Shown: positions 1 to 13,783, counted from the first letter of the stretch. The stretch: 64,000 nucleotides of DNA from Erythroxylum novogranatense (GCA_029891385.1 CM057229.1:5551001-5615000), one strand, 5' to 3'. Numbers and translations: made by a program. Notes: generated by a model from the sequence alone, not told the origin.

Positions 1-233
1 ACCCTTTCCATTGTTGCATCACCATCCATCTATTTTCTCCCTATACTCACACCCTTTTTTCTTTGTTTGTTGTAGTGGTTTAATCCCTCAACCCCTCCTA
101 TAAAAATTATAAGCCTTAGTAATCAAACAAAATCTCAAGAAGAAAAAGAAAGTCGCAGAACTGGCGATCAATCAGATATCATTTCTTTTTTTCCCCTCCC
201 AATTATGAAGCATAAGTCTTTACGATGATGGTA

Positions 234-1722
234 CACTACAAGAAAAATGTAGATTAGTAACGGAAACTAAGCAACGGAAAAATTAGCGACGGAAATATGT
301 TTTCCGTCGCTAAAATTGAGTGATTTAACGACGGTACTAAGATTCGTCGCTAAATTTAGAGAAAATTTGTCTCGGCAAAATTTGCAACGGACATTAAAGA
401 CGGAACAATATAGTCGTCGGTAATAAATTACCGACGAAAAATACACTGTTGGAAATTAGCGATGGAAAGCATATTTCTGCCGCTAATTTAGCGACGGTAC
501 TAATACTCGTCGCTAAATTTGGAGGGAATTCGTAGCGGTAAAATTAGCGACGAAATTTAGCGACGATATATGTCTTGTCGCTAAAAATGGAGGAAATTTT
601 TGGCGGAATAAAAAATTTTGAGTTTACCTACGAAAAATTCCGTAAGTAAATTCCGTTGGTAAATGAATTTAGCGACAAAAATTTTCTTTCCGTCGGTAAA
701 AAGGCGAAAATTATTGACGGTATAATTTTTTTTTTAATTTACCTACAGAAATTTCCGTCGATAATTCCTTCGGTAAATTCTTTTTAAATATAAACTCACC
801 CGACATCTGCCTCCCACTTCTATCTTCTTTTTCCTTTCTTCTTCTTCCTTCTTCCTACATCTTCTCTTCAGTTTTCTTGGAGCCCATTTCTTTGTTGTGG
901 ATTCCTTTTCTGCTCGACGACGTTGTCTTCTCCGGCTATTGTCATCGTGTACTTCGGTATAGGTATTTTTGCAATTACTGTCATGTATTTTTTCATATAT
1001 TAGATGAAAGTTAATTAGGGTATTTATTACTTTCGTTTATTTGTGTATTTTATTATTGAAAAACAACTTTAAGATATAAATGTTAGTGATAGAAGGGACA
1101 AGACGTGATTTTAGTTGTGATATTAAGATAAATTTCTGATGTATGTAAGGTGTTTGATGAAATGCTTGTTATTTGAAAAAATGATTTCAGTTCTTTATTT
1201 TCAGTTCTGTTTTAGTATGAATTTTATATTTTAATTCTTTTACTTGAAATACTGAAGTTCTCTCAACGGTGACTTTCAGAGAAACTAAACACTTTGCAGG
1301 TAAATTTTAAAAAATAATTTTAAGCAAATTTACCGACGGAGAAAAATTTCGTTGGTAAATATATTGGATTTTACCGACGGAAAAAATTTCATCGCTAATT
1401 ACCGATGGAATTACAAAATCCATTGGTAATTTTCTGACAGAAGAATTTGCTGACTGAATAAAATAACCGTTGGTAAATTTACCAACGGAAAAATTTCGTC
1501 GTTAAATTTACTAACGGGTATATCTCCGACGCCCTTTTTCGTGAATAAATTCTTCCGTCGGTAAATTTACAAACGAGAAATTTCCATCGTTAAATTTACT
1601 AACAGGCATATCTCCGTCGTCTTTTTTCGTGAATAAATTACATCTCTAAATAAGCTTACAGACGGAATATGTACAAATTTTGTCAATAAATTCTGTCGCT
1701 AAACTCTATTTTTCTTGTAATA
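234..1722. mobile_element. Non-autonomous CACTA (En/Spm) element, copy 1
   Basis: The element starts with the 13-bp CACTACAAGAAAA terminus and ends with its inverted copy in slightly decayed form (TTTTCTTGTAATA). It is flanked by a 3-bp duplication, gta, at 231-233 and 1723-1725, as expected for CACTA elements. Both ends are packed with short direct and inverted repeats of the type GCGACGGAAA / TTTCCGTCGCTAA, which resemble the subterminal transposase-binding repeats of this superfamily. No transposase is present. The middle (about 790-960) is a C/T-rich stretch ending in a possible splice donor, shared with the copy at 6592-8009. It is probably the 5' untranslated region of the autonomous parent, but could be captured host sequence. 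Confidence 0.9.
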
Positions 1723-4700
1723 GTACAACACAATTTTCCTAGCTTTCAACCTTGTGAGATAATGGAACAAGATAAATTAATTTCGTTAATGAATCTACAG
1801 TTCTATACATATTGAACTGAAACAAAGCATTGCAACTATAAGTGCTTAGCTACTGTCAAGGAGTTCACGCAGTCAATCATTGTGTCAACTCCAGTAAATC
1901 ATTGTGTCATCAACTAGATCCGGTGCTTCGAACCAGCCTTGGAGCCAAAAGGCTTGCTCCAAAAAACGTACCAATCTTCTTTTTTCTCCCGGCAAAACTA
2001 CAATCGTCTAAAATTACAATGGTGCATGCGTCTGGGGGAAGAAGGAATCTGACTGATTTAGAGATTTAGTTTTGTTAAAATAACTTCGTTTTAATTATAT
2101 TATAAAATGATATTATTTTATTAATTTTTATCATTTATGTTAATTAAAACTAACATGTTTTATTAATTAAGATTTAAAGAGCATGTGACAAGTCATATCA
2201 GTAAAGATAACGAGGATACTAACGTCGAGATAGAATTGAAAAATTAAAACTTAAATATTAAATTGTTATTTTTAAAATTTGGACTATAATTATAAAATTA
2301 TTAAAAGTTTGAGATTTTTATAATTACTTCAAATAATTATTACCAAAGTCTAAAGTAAAACCACTAAAATATGAGATTTTCAAACCCTACTAATAATAAT
2401 AATGAAAATAATCGGATTGAAAAGAAATTAAGAGGAAAATATGCACCTCAACAATTTCAGAAAAATTGATAAAATATAAAATTATATTTTTGAAAAAATT
2501 ATAAGAATATTATTCAAAACCAAAAAACCTATAAAATCTGAGATTCTTAACACTTTGTAATATTAGCAAAGGGGGAATCCTTAAAAAAAAAATGAAATAA
2601 ATATCTGGGGAATGGCGTCCAGCTCATTCTCAGTACATTCTTAAGATCTCCGACGACCTTCCACCTCATATTTTCTTTTTTACTTTCTTTTTTTAAATTT
2701 AAAATATAGGTCCCAGTCCCACTCCTGTGCCGGCAGATACCCTTTGCCGACGTGGTAGTCTCTGGAGCATGGGACCCTAATCCTCTTAAGTGTACCCGTT
2801 CCCACAGAGAGTCCTTACCATCATTGTCGTCACCATCACGACAGCTGGATGTGACACTTGTCCCAATCTTAATGATTTATTTCGAGAACATTCCGCACTT
2901 ATTACCATGCTTTTTCTGGTTAGTTCATTGGTTACACGTGCCAGAGAGATCATGCCATAAACGTTCCCCTCAACTTGACAGCCAAAAATTATTTAGTATT
3001 TAAATTCAATTTTAATATTTTAAAATAGACTCTCAACATGTAAACAATTTAAAGGAATTAAATTTTATTAAAACAAATAAAATAAACACAATATTAATTT
3101 ATTTTTAGTTTAATGGGATTATTATGTTAAATTTAATTATCAAAGGAAAAAGTAAGGAGTTTCATCATTGTTATAGTCAACATCAATTTAAATAATATTA
3201 ATCATAATGACAAAAAAATCGAAATAATGACAATGTAGTTAATTTCTGGTCAAATAATATAATGATAATAAGTGAGCAAAAGCAAAGGCAGAAAAATAAT
3301 GGTGTGGGTGACATCTCCCGTCTTTTTAGAGACAGTTCAATACTTCTGGAGGGCCATTTGCAACGAACAAAGGACATAATGACCTAAATTTGCCTTAGCC
3401 CAAACAAGCTTGATTCCTGATAATGCTACCTAGGTTATTGACTTATTGTCAACTTTGAGAATGTATTACTTGTTAAAATTTTTTTAAAGATGTAGTTTTA
3501 TACAAATTATGAATTGTTGCTGTCGTTATAAACTTTTTGACAAAAATGAAAAAAAAAAGCAAATCAATACCTGAGATTTGGTAACACAATTTGATACATT
3601 TTGTCTACATCTGCGGAGCCCTTACTCAACTTAATAATTTCACTGACGATAATAATTTTATACAATGTCTTACTGCGCCAACTCACTCAACCTCGACATT
3701 ATCCTTCGTCCTCATAACTCGTTAAAGTATTTCACACCCAATAACACGATTACCTCGTATTAATCTCAACAGAAGATTTTTTCAACAATGTTTGATAATA
3801 AAGATGATAATAAAATAACTCATGTGATTGAAATAATACAGAACACAAACAAAGACATTTGAGAAAGAAAACAATTTCCTTAACAAGGTAGCTTCGTCAA
3901 CGAAAGAATGAGAAGTTGCCCATCAAAAGATCTACTGTGAAGTTTCAATATCGTCATTGGAATATCCCACGCACAGTAGCTATAAAATGTCTCAAATCAA
4001 CACAAGTTTCATCACTGAAACATCATACATGAAGAGCTGCAAAAATACGAAGGCTGCTAGAAGTTTTTTGCATAAAAATCACTATCACCAACAACTCAAA
4101 AAATCCCTCACAATGGACAAAAAACGCAACTACTTGATCTGAAAAATTACCAACAAAATAAATGTTTCTTCACCCAAACATTGCAAAACAGTGGAGCAAC
4201 AAAATCCATAACGCTTGCTGAAATTTTACACAACCACCACCATTCGCATTAGATATCACAGCTTGAGCTCTGTGTACCATTGTTATTCCATCTGTTGTAG
4301 CCACTATTGATAAGTACTCCAATCGATCATCTATCCACACAAAACTAAGTGAAGGTCCTTTTTTTAACACTTATTCATTTAGATAATGACTCCATTGGCC
4401 GAGGATTCGTTGTAGATGAGTAGACATGGCTAGCCCCACCTGATGCAAGTAATGTCACCTTAGATATGAATCCAATAATCTCTTACGTTTTAGAATTCAA
4501 AGTGTCCGCTTCAAGACAAACTGTTATCATGACCATCCAAAGAAAACGTAGCACCAAAACGGTTCAACCCAGGTGACGTGATTCTCAGAAAAGTTTGCTA
4601 CAAATAAATGTCTATCTTCATATAATCAACTCATAAAACATATCCCCATTTACCCTAAAAATTTCAACTATCAAGTTAAACAAAATTTCTTTCCAAAAAC

Positions 4701-6591
4701 GACAATATTCAGTCTAATATACACGTGAAACCCAACCTCATTGTAGCTGTCATAATCAATTCAAATTTCAGAAAATTTATTTCTTTAGATAAGCTTCATC
4801 TAAAAGTAGGATAGCTATTAAATTTCATCTTAATTAGGATTTTAGCTTTATCAAACTTATCTTAAAAGTCTCACAAAAACCCAATTAAGTTTAATTATAA
4901 TGTTCAAAATTAAACATTAAGATATCATAACCTATATCTTATTACTTGCAACATGAATCACCTCAAAACAACGGAGATTTTGGACGACAGTCCATTATAT
5001 TTAGTGGCACTTGATGCTTTGATCCCACCTAAGCCTACAATGTCTTAATCAATTAGATAAGCCATTTTGGTCTTAAATAAAATCATTGTAGGATGTCCTG
5101 TGACAAAGTACAAGGAAGGACTCATTGTCGAAGTTACTTGCCTCGCTCATCAAATTAGTGGGAGAAATCATAAATGAGACGAGTCATCTCACACTCAAAA
5201 ACTCAGTGGGAGAGCCTAGAATTCCATGTTCGTGTTCATTTATTGCAAAATCCTCACTACGATTTGGTTGCTCCTTTCAGGATATATACCTAATTGCCTT
5301 CAACGTGAACAATCATGCATGGGAGGATTGTAGAACGTACCTTGAGAGTACAAAAAGAGAAGCCACTCCACACTTGTCACCTTTTATTCCCATATTTTTG
5401 CTGAATGAGGAACAGGTGCTTTACAATCTATTAGGCTCCCGCCTTCTTTGCCCTGGCAAGGAAATCTCTGGGGGATACTTGGGTCATGTCAGTCATAAGG
5501 CAGGTGTCATATTCTCCGATGGCCCCTATATACGAAAAATCCATCATATCAAAAACCAAATGTTTTTGAGTTCGTATTGCATCTTTTTCTCTAGACTACT
5601 TGAACGGGGGTCTTCAATCTTATGATGTTTATGGGAATTACAAGCCACAACTCTTATTCGGTAAAAACAAATCTTCTTTGATGTGTTTTCCACAACCGTT
5701 GATGTGATGTGACTGTTATTTCTTTTTCTATGTATTCAAGCATAAATCTGGAGATGCAACCGATAAGGTTGAGCATTGTCGATGGAGGCATATCACTTGT
5801 CACAATAGGATCATAAGGATTGGAACTATGGACAACCAACAAAAAGAAAGAGAGAAGAATCAGAGGAGACAAGTGAATCACATGGTTGCAAAATTTTCTA
5901 ATTCATAGCAAGAAAAAGATAAAACTTCAGTCACGGATTCTCATTTAAAGCATCGTGATGTGTGAGAATGTACATCACCATTGAACACATTCATGGTATA
6001 TATTTGATATAAATAAATTATTAAAAAAAACTTCAGAAACATATATAAGATACTGATTTGTAGGAGTACGTAAGATATATAATTATACAGAAAACTAAAG
6101 AATACCGTAGGTCTTCAAATACAATAGTGTGTAGGAGCAGGAGGGATTACAAACATATGACCAGCATGACTGCATGAGAGTACTATGGAAAATATACTAT
6201 GAAATCTTGGTTTCGTCGCAAGTCGCAACCCATCAAGTTGATTCCAGGAATCTACATATAAATCTGTAAAAGCTTATAATTTCAGGGATTTGCTTTTTCT
6301 CGAGAGAGAAGGAGATCTTCAAACATCAGTTTCATGTTCTTTTTTTCTCTCACGCCATTGAGTGAAAAATGAAGAGTGAAGGGCTAACAAGACGCTTTAT
6401 TTTGCACCAAATGTTGTGTTGTTGCGAGATAACTAAGTAGAAGTTTAGTTTTATATGCAAAAGTTAGGATAAATGAATTATATTTTTCGTGTAATTAAAA
6501 TTTTTAAAATTTTTTAATGTAAAAAAAATTCTTAAAAATTATTATAATTTTTTGTTAAAAAAATCTCCTTCAATTTTAAAAAGCCAACAAA
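1723..6591. other. Intergenic, no gene recognised
   Basis: This is AT-rich DNA between the two CACTA copies. The longest open frame (5125-5625, plus strand, 166 codons) starts with TTG rather than ATG, has no motif I recognise and no exon-like continuation. A 66-codon minus-strand frame at 4170-4370 is equally unrecognised. Either could be a decayed exon, but nothing supports calling a gene. Confidence 0.5.
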
Positions 6592-8009
6592 CACTACAAG
6601 AAAAATGTAGATTAGCGACGGAAACTTAGCAACGGAAAAATTTTCGTCGGCAATTAGCAATAGAAATATGCTTTCCGTCGCTAAAATTGAGTGATTTAAC
6701 AATGGTACTAATATTCGTCGCTAAATTTGGAGGAAATTTGTCCCGGAAAAATTTACAACGGACATTAGCGACGAAACAATATAGTTATACCGTTGAAAAT
6801 TAGCGACGAAAAGCATATTTTCGTCGCCTCAATTGAGTAATTTAGCGATGGTACTAATACTTGTCGCTAAATTTGGAGGGAATTTCTCGCGAAAAAATTA
6901 GTGACGGAATTTAAAATGGAGGAAATTTTTGGCGGAATAAAATTTTTTGAGTTTACCTATGAAAAATTCCGTAGGTAAATTCCGTTAGTAAATGAATTTA
7001 ACGACGGAAATTTTCTTTCCATTAGTAAAAAGGCGAAAATTATTGGTGGTATAAAATTTTTTTGAATTTACCTACGGAAATTTTTGTCGGTAATTCCGTC
7101 GGTAAATTTTTTTTAAATATAAACTCACCCGACATCTCCCTCCCCACTTCTATCTTCTTTTTCCTTTCTTCTTCTTCCTTCTTCCTACATCTTCTCTTCG
7201 GTTTTCTTGGAGCCCATTTCTCTGTTGTGGACTCCTTTTCTGCTCAACGATGTTGTCTTCTCCGGCTATTGTCATTGTGTCTTTCGGTATAGGTATTTTT
7301 GCAACTACTGTCATGTGTTTTTTCATATATTAGATGAAAGTTAATTTGGGTATTTATTACTTTCGTTTATTTGTGTATTTTATTATTAGAAAACAACTTG
7401 AAGGTATAAATGTTAGTGATAGAAGGGACAAGACGTGATTTTAATTGTGATGTTAAGATAAATTTCTGATGCATGTAAGGTGTTTGATGAAATGTTTGTT
7501 ATTTGAAAAAATGATTTCAGTTCTTTATTTTCAGTTCTGTTTTAGTATGAATTTTAATATTTTAATTCTTTTACTTGAAATAATGAAGTTCTCTCCATGG
7601 TGGCTTCTAGAGAAACTAAACACTTTGCAGGTAAATTTTAAAAAATAGTTTTCAACAAATTTACCGACGGAAAAAAATTCCGTTGGTAAATATATTGGAT
7701 TTTACCGACGGAAAAAATTCTGTCGCTAATTACTGACGGAATTACAAAATCCATTGGTAATTTTCTAACAGAAGAATTTATTGATTGAACAAAAAAAATG
7801 TCGGTAAATTAACCGACGAAAATTTGTACCGTCGGTAATTCTGTCGGTAAATTTACCAACGGAAAATTTCCGTCGTTAAATTTAATAACGGCCATATCTC
7901 TTACGCCTTTTTCTGTGAATAAATTTAGTCATTAAATAAACTGCAAATTTAAATATGTATAAATTTAAATCGGTAAATTTAAATATTAAACTCTATTTTT
8001 CTTGTAATG
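6592..8009. mobile_element. Non-autonomous CACTA (En/Spm) element, copy 2
   Basis: It begins CACTACAAGAAAA and ends TTTTCTTGTAATG, with a 3-bp duplication aaa at 6589-6591 and 8010-8012. It is colinear with the element at 234-1722 along its whole length: same subterminal GCGACGGAAA-type repeats, same C/T-rich middle (about 7117-7290) and same T-rich linker. There are scattered substitutions and small indels, for example near 6790 and 6905. The different target duplications show two independent insertions and not a segmental duplication. There is no transposase, so movement would need an autonomous relative elsewhere. Confidence 0.9.
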
Positions 8010-11000
8010 AAAATACATGTAATATAAACATTACACTTATATCAATCAAATGCTATTTACTTAATAAAATTCAACATAGCTTTTAAATTCAAACCAAACT
8101 AATTCAATTTGACTTAAGCTAATAATTTATTGTAATTATCTTAAATTATTAATTTAAGTAGAGTTTAACGATTAGGGTTAGATTAAAAGCTAAATTGAGT
8201 TACTATATTCTTGATATTTGATTAGTCCATGTCCGATATTCATATTGCATGTATTTTGTTGTTATTTTTCCACTAAAGTCTAAGAGCAAGGGTTTTTTCC
8301 CAAAAGCTGAAACTTAGAAAGAATTTTTCAAAATTTTAAAAATTAAAGAAATTTTATTTTTTAATTAAGAACTCTTTGTCTTTTACCTATGCAAATTTAT
8401 ATACAATTATTATTATTCACATGCATATTAGATAAATCATAAATTACTTATATTAATATTTATAATTTGAATATGTAAATGTACAAAATTATATTATTCA
8501 TATTAGGAAGAACTAACAGTGAAAAGAAGAAGCAATAATAATTTAGTCAGGCTAGAGTGACAAAATATAATAAGCCAAAGGGGGGAAATGAAGATGCATG
8601 TAATTTAGGAAGCAAATCCCTAAATTTAAGTATCCGTGATGCCTATGAGAAGGGGTCTATAGAATAGCTACACACCCATTTCATAGTAAAATAAATCTAG
8701 CCTAAAAGTTACCAATAGGAAAAAGAAATAACTGCAGAAAAGGTTATTTAGATCATTGTGCAAACTTAAAAAGCTTTGATGAAATTCAATAGGAGTTAAA
8801 TTTTAGGGATTAAGCACATGAGGAGAAAAAGGCTATGTCCGAGTATAAATGGCAATCTCAATTTGACTTAATTATTCATTTAAAAGTCAATTTAAGATCA
8901 ATTTGAACGATCCAATTTTTTATTTTTAAGTTTTTTTTCAAAATAATGTTATTTAAAATTGACTCGAATCTAATTGACTTTTAGGTTGAACTTAAACTAT
9001 ATTCTAAAAGTTAGGTTAGACCTGATCAATATGAAAATAGGTCACTCCGAGTTAGAATCAAGAGCTGAATTTTTTATAAGAGGTTAGAGTTGGTTTGATC
9101 AAATTTGAAAATAATGTCATTTTAAGTTATTTGATATATTTGTTTGAATCCAATCTCAATCTAAAACTTAATCTCCGTCTAAAACTTGATTAATTTCGAC
9201 CCAAATCAAGCTCAAACAAACAATATCATGCTTGATTAATAAGAGACCTGACTCAACCTAACTCATTCTCATGTCTATTTCCAAGAAAAGCTATGGTCCA
9301 CTTTCGCCACCTTTGAAACCGATGGCCCAACCCAGGATTAACCTACCGCACCTTCATCTCTTTGGTTTTGAATTCTGAATTCCGTAGTAAATTTGGCAAG
9401 CTAAAGGAGACAAATCAGATCGAAGTAAATTTATATTCCAGGTTTTGTTCTAAAGTTATAGTCTCTATCCCGAAATGCTTATCTTTTATCCGCATTCAAG
9501 TCAATCCTCTTTTTTGACGAACAAAAAACAAAACTTGTAGCAGTAAGATCCAATCTCGTATGATAAGGATCGGTGAGTTTGTAGGAGGAAGCATGTTGTT
9601 GTTGCTTGCCAAGGATAATGACTACAGGCGAAGAAGAGATATTCTTCTATAGCTATTCATCACACGCAGAGTCGACCGAATCTTAGTTAATATGCAACAT
9701 CAAATCATAGGAATTTATCAAATGATTACAGTCCTTAGAGGACCTACATTCGACCTTGAATCCAGCTGTGAGTATCTCCGAAAGTAGTGAATGAATTATT
9801 AAGCATATGTGCAAGCTGGTAAGGATGATCAGGACAGCTCTTCCTGCTGTCACTCATATAAACTTTCCCATCATCAATTACTCTTCACGCAGTCAAGTGT
9901 TTTTTTTTTTTCTGTCGACTGTCGGTAAAGTGTTTGAAGAGATGTTTAAATTGTAGGCTACGATTGTAAGTTTCAAGTATAATTACAATAAAATTGAGAT
10001 AATTGTTCTGATTATACTCACAATATTGCAGTCCTCTCGTGTTTATTCCTGCAACCCTGATTAAACATTTGGTCACCACCCCTTTTCGCCATTAAAGTGT
10101 GGTTCGTGAATGTATACTGACATGTCTTTTCAGGGTATTGCAAAGATGGGCTAGATATGCTGGCATCCATTAGGCCGGCTTCCTCATCCTCCTGGTAATC
10201 TTTTTGATCGAAAGAGACATAAAGATGGAAGAATATCGATGAATGCCAAAAAGGAGTTTCACCTTTGGATTTTGTAGTTTTGTTTGTTTGTTTATTTTAT
10301 TTTTTACAAGGAAAAGAAAACACACAGCTACTAGCTAGGAAAATCTAAACCCCTACTAACGAATATTTCTATTGTAGAGTGTGTCTTGCATATTCCTGTA
10401 GAGGGCATCTAAAATGCTCCGCTAAGGCTCCTGCAGGGTCTGCAGTTCTAATTCTATTAAAGAGACTAAACGAGCCAAATGATCAGCACATTGATTCCTT
10501 TTCGATACGTATGCTCAAGGTGCACTTTCCATGTTCGAAGAAACAAGTCTCGAATACCCGTCACCAAAAGAATTGCATAAAAAGAAACATAAATCTCACT
10601 CACCAGTCACCCTGCAATCACTAGAAGAACTATAACTGCACTGCTTCAACAGGATTCTGAGGCCCAGGCCTCGTGGAACCCTTCAGGCTAACTACACGAG
10701 TCCTTAATTCTTGGGCCTCCCAGCTGTTCGATGCTTCTTGTTCACAAAACTTTGTTGAGTTCAGTTCAGTTTTAACGTCAGTCGACACGAGAAGCTGATG
10801 GAATGGAGGAATAAGCTTTTTGCCTAATAGAACTTGCATGTAAAAGGGTAATTGCTGAAGCATAAATCAGCACAGTTTCCAAGCTACCATTCCTAACTCA
10901 GTTCTACCTTTCATTTCGTTTGACCAAAATCCAGAGAAGCATTATGGCTTCTGCCATATTACTGTCACTGGGGCAAGAACCGGACAATAGCTATGCTTAG

Positions 11001-11500
11001 AGAAGCAACAACTTACGTAGGAATCTTTTTAGTATCCAAAGCATCTCATCTTCCCCAAATTTTTTTTTTTGTTTGAACATTTTCTAGCACTTTTTTGTTG
11101 TTTGGAAGGAAAAGAAAGGAAAATGGAAGAGACAGATGAGTTGCCTGCTTTTTGTTTTAGCTCAAGTGAGTATTTATTTGCCAAATGTTAACTCACTGAT
11201 CTCTCATTATAGTAAAAAGAATGGTTTAATACGTTTATCGCAGCTCAATCTACAACTCCCATTTATCATATCATATATATGCACATAGCTTACCTCAATT
11301 CATATTCAATATATCATCATTCTGATACCAAAGGTTATCATATTACTGCAAGTAACTAGTACCATATGAACAAAAGAACAAATGAAAAAAGTTATAGACA
11401 CCCAAAGGAAAATTTTTTAGAGTGACAGAATCTCAACCAAGTCGATATTCTAGTTCAGTTGCTTCGTGGGGTTAGAAATGGAGACACGATGAAGCCAAGT
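8010..11500. other. Intergenic, no gene recognised
   Basis: No open frame above 81 codons and no exon chain with a recognisable product. About 8.8-9.25 kb is AT-rich with many short repeats of the words ttgac/gtcaa and resembles decayed repeat DNA. The part next to 11.5 kb is probably the 3' flank of the COR27-like gene. Confidence 0.45.
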
Positions 11501-11701
11501 TTATCAAGTTCCATTCAATGGTGAAACTCCATCTATCTCTGGTGTATAAGAACACTTCTCTGTAGCATCAATTAGCTTTCACATTTGGGACAACCTGCAA
11601 TATCACTTGATAGACAGACAGTAAGAAATCGACTGCGGCAAGTAAGTTGACATAACTAAATTTGTTGACTACATGAACCACTACCTGAGGCATCAATGCT
11701 T

Positions 11702-13572
11702 TTAGAGTTTCATTCTTTTTGAGCAAGATGAATTGCTTGTCGTTTCAGTTTTAACATCTTCATCCTCGAAGTTTTGATCGGACATTTCTACAAGAACAAC
11801 AAGCATTAAAAATCCGTCTTAGCAGCAGACTATTAACTTGAAGCGTCATATATTACCTTTTACTTATTTGAACTATTAACAACAGAAGCATTAGTTATGA
11901 ATGTTTAGACAATCGCATCAACTCAATTTTTCAAGCATAATTCAAGCATATTTAAAATGAAATCTAAATAAATGAGAAAGGTTGATTATGTCAGGTTATC
12001 GATTAGATATGCATTTGATTGAAATTCTTGATTTGTGTTTTGAATTGTATTGATGAGATTCAGACAATTTCAGTTACAATATATCACGTAGTGTCATTGA
12101 AGAGGGAAGTGAAATATAGTTTATGTTAAAGTGAACATATAACCAACCAAAGATGGTGGAATCAAATGAAAGAACTCAATAAAACAATTATAGATATGGA
12201 AAAGGAACACAAACAGAGAGAAAGGCTGATATCAGCATTTTCACGAAACCCTACGCCAAAATTTCAGCTGAGAGTACCTGTATTGCCATTAACCAGCTCA
12301 TGCTGACAGGAAAATGAGTGAGATTGATGAGAAGGTCTTAAATATTCTGCTGATCCACAAGACATTGCCTTCTTCCCACTTAAACTGAAATCTGGACTTT
12401 TAGATGCAGAGATGTCTTGGAGAACAGGAGACCCTACAGCTTGGGGTTGACTGACAGACATAAAGTGTTGGATCCACGGACTCGCCAGAAGGCCGTATGA
12501 TGCCTCAGCCACATTTTGTTGAGATTTGGTCTTCTGAAAATAGATTTTCTGCCAGCAGCCATGTCGAAGAACCTTAAACTGGAACACGTTTTAAAACGAG
12601 GGGAAAAAGTAGAGGACCGCACATCAAAACTAAAGACATATATTGGCAGAAAAGGGCACACAAGGAGCACCCAGTAGAAGGAATCAGCATCCAACCTGAC
12701 CAGAACGATCACGATTGCCAAAATGTACTTGACGGGACGATTTAGGTTCCGATGCCTCCTTCTGCAAGCGCCCACCCACAAGATCCACAGAATGATAAAG
12801 TTGGTTGACAAAAGATGTTTCCATGGATTCAATGTAAAGACTATGTTTCTCGTCTGTCCACTCTGTGGACATAGATTCTGTAACCGGTGAATCCTGCAGA
12901 ATACATTTCATACCACGATCAGATTCTTCCTTTTAAACAATAATTAACAACTCTTGATCATGAAATGGCCAAAATTGTTCAAACATCCCCGGCTACATCC
13001 AGGTAAATCGAATGCCAGTCAAGAAACAAACCCAAAGTCTCTAAATGCATAATACATATACCTGGTCCGGATACCAAACCACTCAAACAAGCAAGATTAT
13101 TCCATGAATTGGATTCATTTTTCCCTAATGCAGAAGTCTAAGAGAAGCGCGCCATAAATATGTTCACATTCAAATCCTTTGACACTTAATGAGAAGACAA
13201 CACAAATATTCTCTCTTTTTGAATTTCCTTCCATCTGTGATTTTCTTTGCTGACATCAAGGCAGGAAACTGGAAACTCACGCTATCTCAACGAACCAAAA
13301 AGCACGAAAAGAGAACCACAAAACCACAAATATTAAAAAATAAATAAAAGTGGAAAGTGAACATCAACTCAAACCAAAGAAATTCTAAATTAAGGGGAAA
13401 ATAACCACAGGGAGGAAGAAAGAATCAAAATCAAAACATATGCTCCTAAAACTCGAAGAGTCGAAGCACTCAAACTCACCCGAGGACTAGCTAACTCGCC
13501 TGAGTCCTGACTCGCTATCTCAGACGTAAGCGAACACATAGCCCCAGTTTTACTTCTCCTGAAACCATCCAT
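11702..13572 (-). CDS. COR27-like: COR27/COR28-like cold- and clock-regulated protein
   Basis: Four exons join in frame at GT-AG introns: 13572-13480, 12893-12696, 12578-12278 and 11787-11702, giving 225 residues (Arabidopsis COR27 is of similar size). Three blocks match the family: EWTDEKHSLY with SFVNQLY (residues 42-64), FKVLRHGCWQK (98-108) with SPWIQHF (130-136), and a C-terminal MSDQNF followed by a basic KRMKL end. I chose the upstream of two close ATGs (13572, the other at 13568 is out of frame). From family knowledge, COR27 and COR28 are nuclear regulators without a known enzymatic domain. They link cold, the circadian clock and light signalling, and repress clock and cold genes. The promoter elements upstream fit clock control. 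All splice sites are canonical and no stop interrupts the chain, so the gene looks functional. Conservation of the blocks makes the family call firm, while the exact orthologue is not settled. Confidence 0.9.
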
Positions 13573-13630
13573 CGTAGTATTCCTATTACATACAATTCAT
13601 GTGTATAACGAAATATAAAGGCGTTTGCGG

Positions 13631-13638
13631 TTTTTATA
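13631..13638 (-). promoter_or_regulatory. Candidate TATA box of the COR27-like gene
   Basis: On the minus strand this reads TATAAAAA, about 60 bp upstream of the start codon. This would put transcription start near 13600 and leave a short leader. A second AT-rich candidate (CTTTATATTT, 13611-13620) is closer to the ATG and less likely. Confidence 0.5.
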
Positions 13639-13705
13639 ATCTGGAGAGGAGGTGTGGTAGGAGATTTGGGGAGCCGAAAAGGGTTTACAGTTGTCACCGC
13701 TTTTA

Positions 13706-13738
13706 CACGTGGAGTGGGACCATGATATGCCACGTCAT
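13706..13738. promoter_or_regulatory. G-box (CACGTG) and ACGT element upstream of the COR27-like gene
   Basis: A perfect palindromic G-box CACGTG lies at 13706-13711 and a GCCACGTCA element at 13730-13738. These cores are bound by bHLH and bZIP factors such as PIFs and HY5 in plants. Their place 134-170 bp upstream of the ATG fits light-dependent control of this family. Factor binding is inferred. Confidence 0.6.
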
Positions 13739-13757
13739 CTTGATGATTAGCGGGTAC

Positions 13758-13783
13758 AGATATTTTCCTCCTCCAAAATATCT
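13758..13783. promoter_or_regulatory. Pair of evening elements upstream of the COR27-like gene
   Basis: AGATATTTT at 13758-13766 and AAAATATCT at 13775-13783 are two exact evening elements in opposite orientation, separated by 8 bp and about 190-210 bp upstream of the ATG. Evening elements are bound by CCA1/LHY-type MYB factors and give evening-phased and cold-induced expression. The Arabidopsis COR27 promoter is a known case of evening-element control, so the motif supports the gene identification independently. Confidence 0.8.

Noticed and set aside
1842..2069. 75-codon plus-strand ORF after the first CACTA element
   Set aside because: It is short, has no motif, and is expected by chance in this length of DNA.
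5125..5625. 166-codon plus-strand ORF
   Set aside because: It starts at TTG, shows no motif I know and has no neighbouring exons, so it stays an unexplained open frame.
12434..12832. 132-codon minus-strand ORF overlapping the COR27-like exons
   Set aside because: It is a shadow frame over exon 2, intron and exon 3. The conserved family blocks are in the spliced frame.
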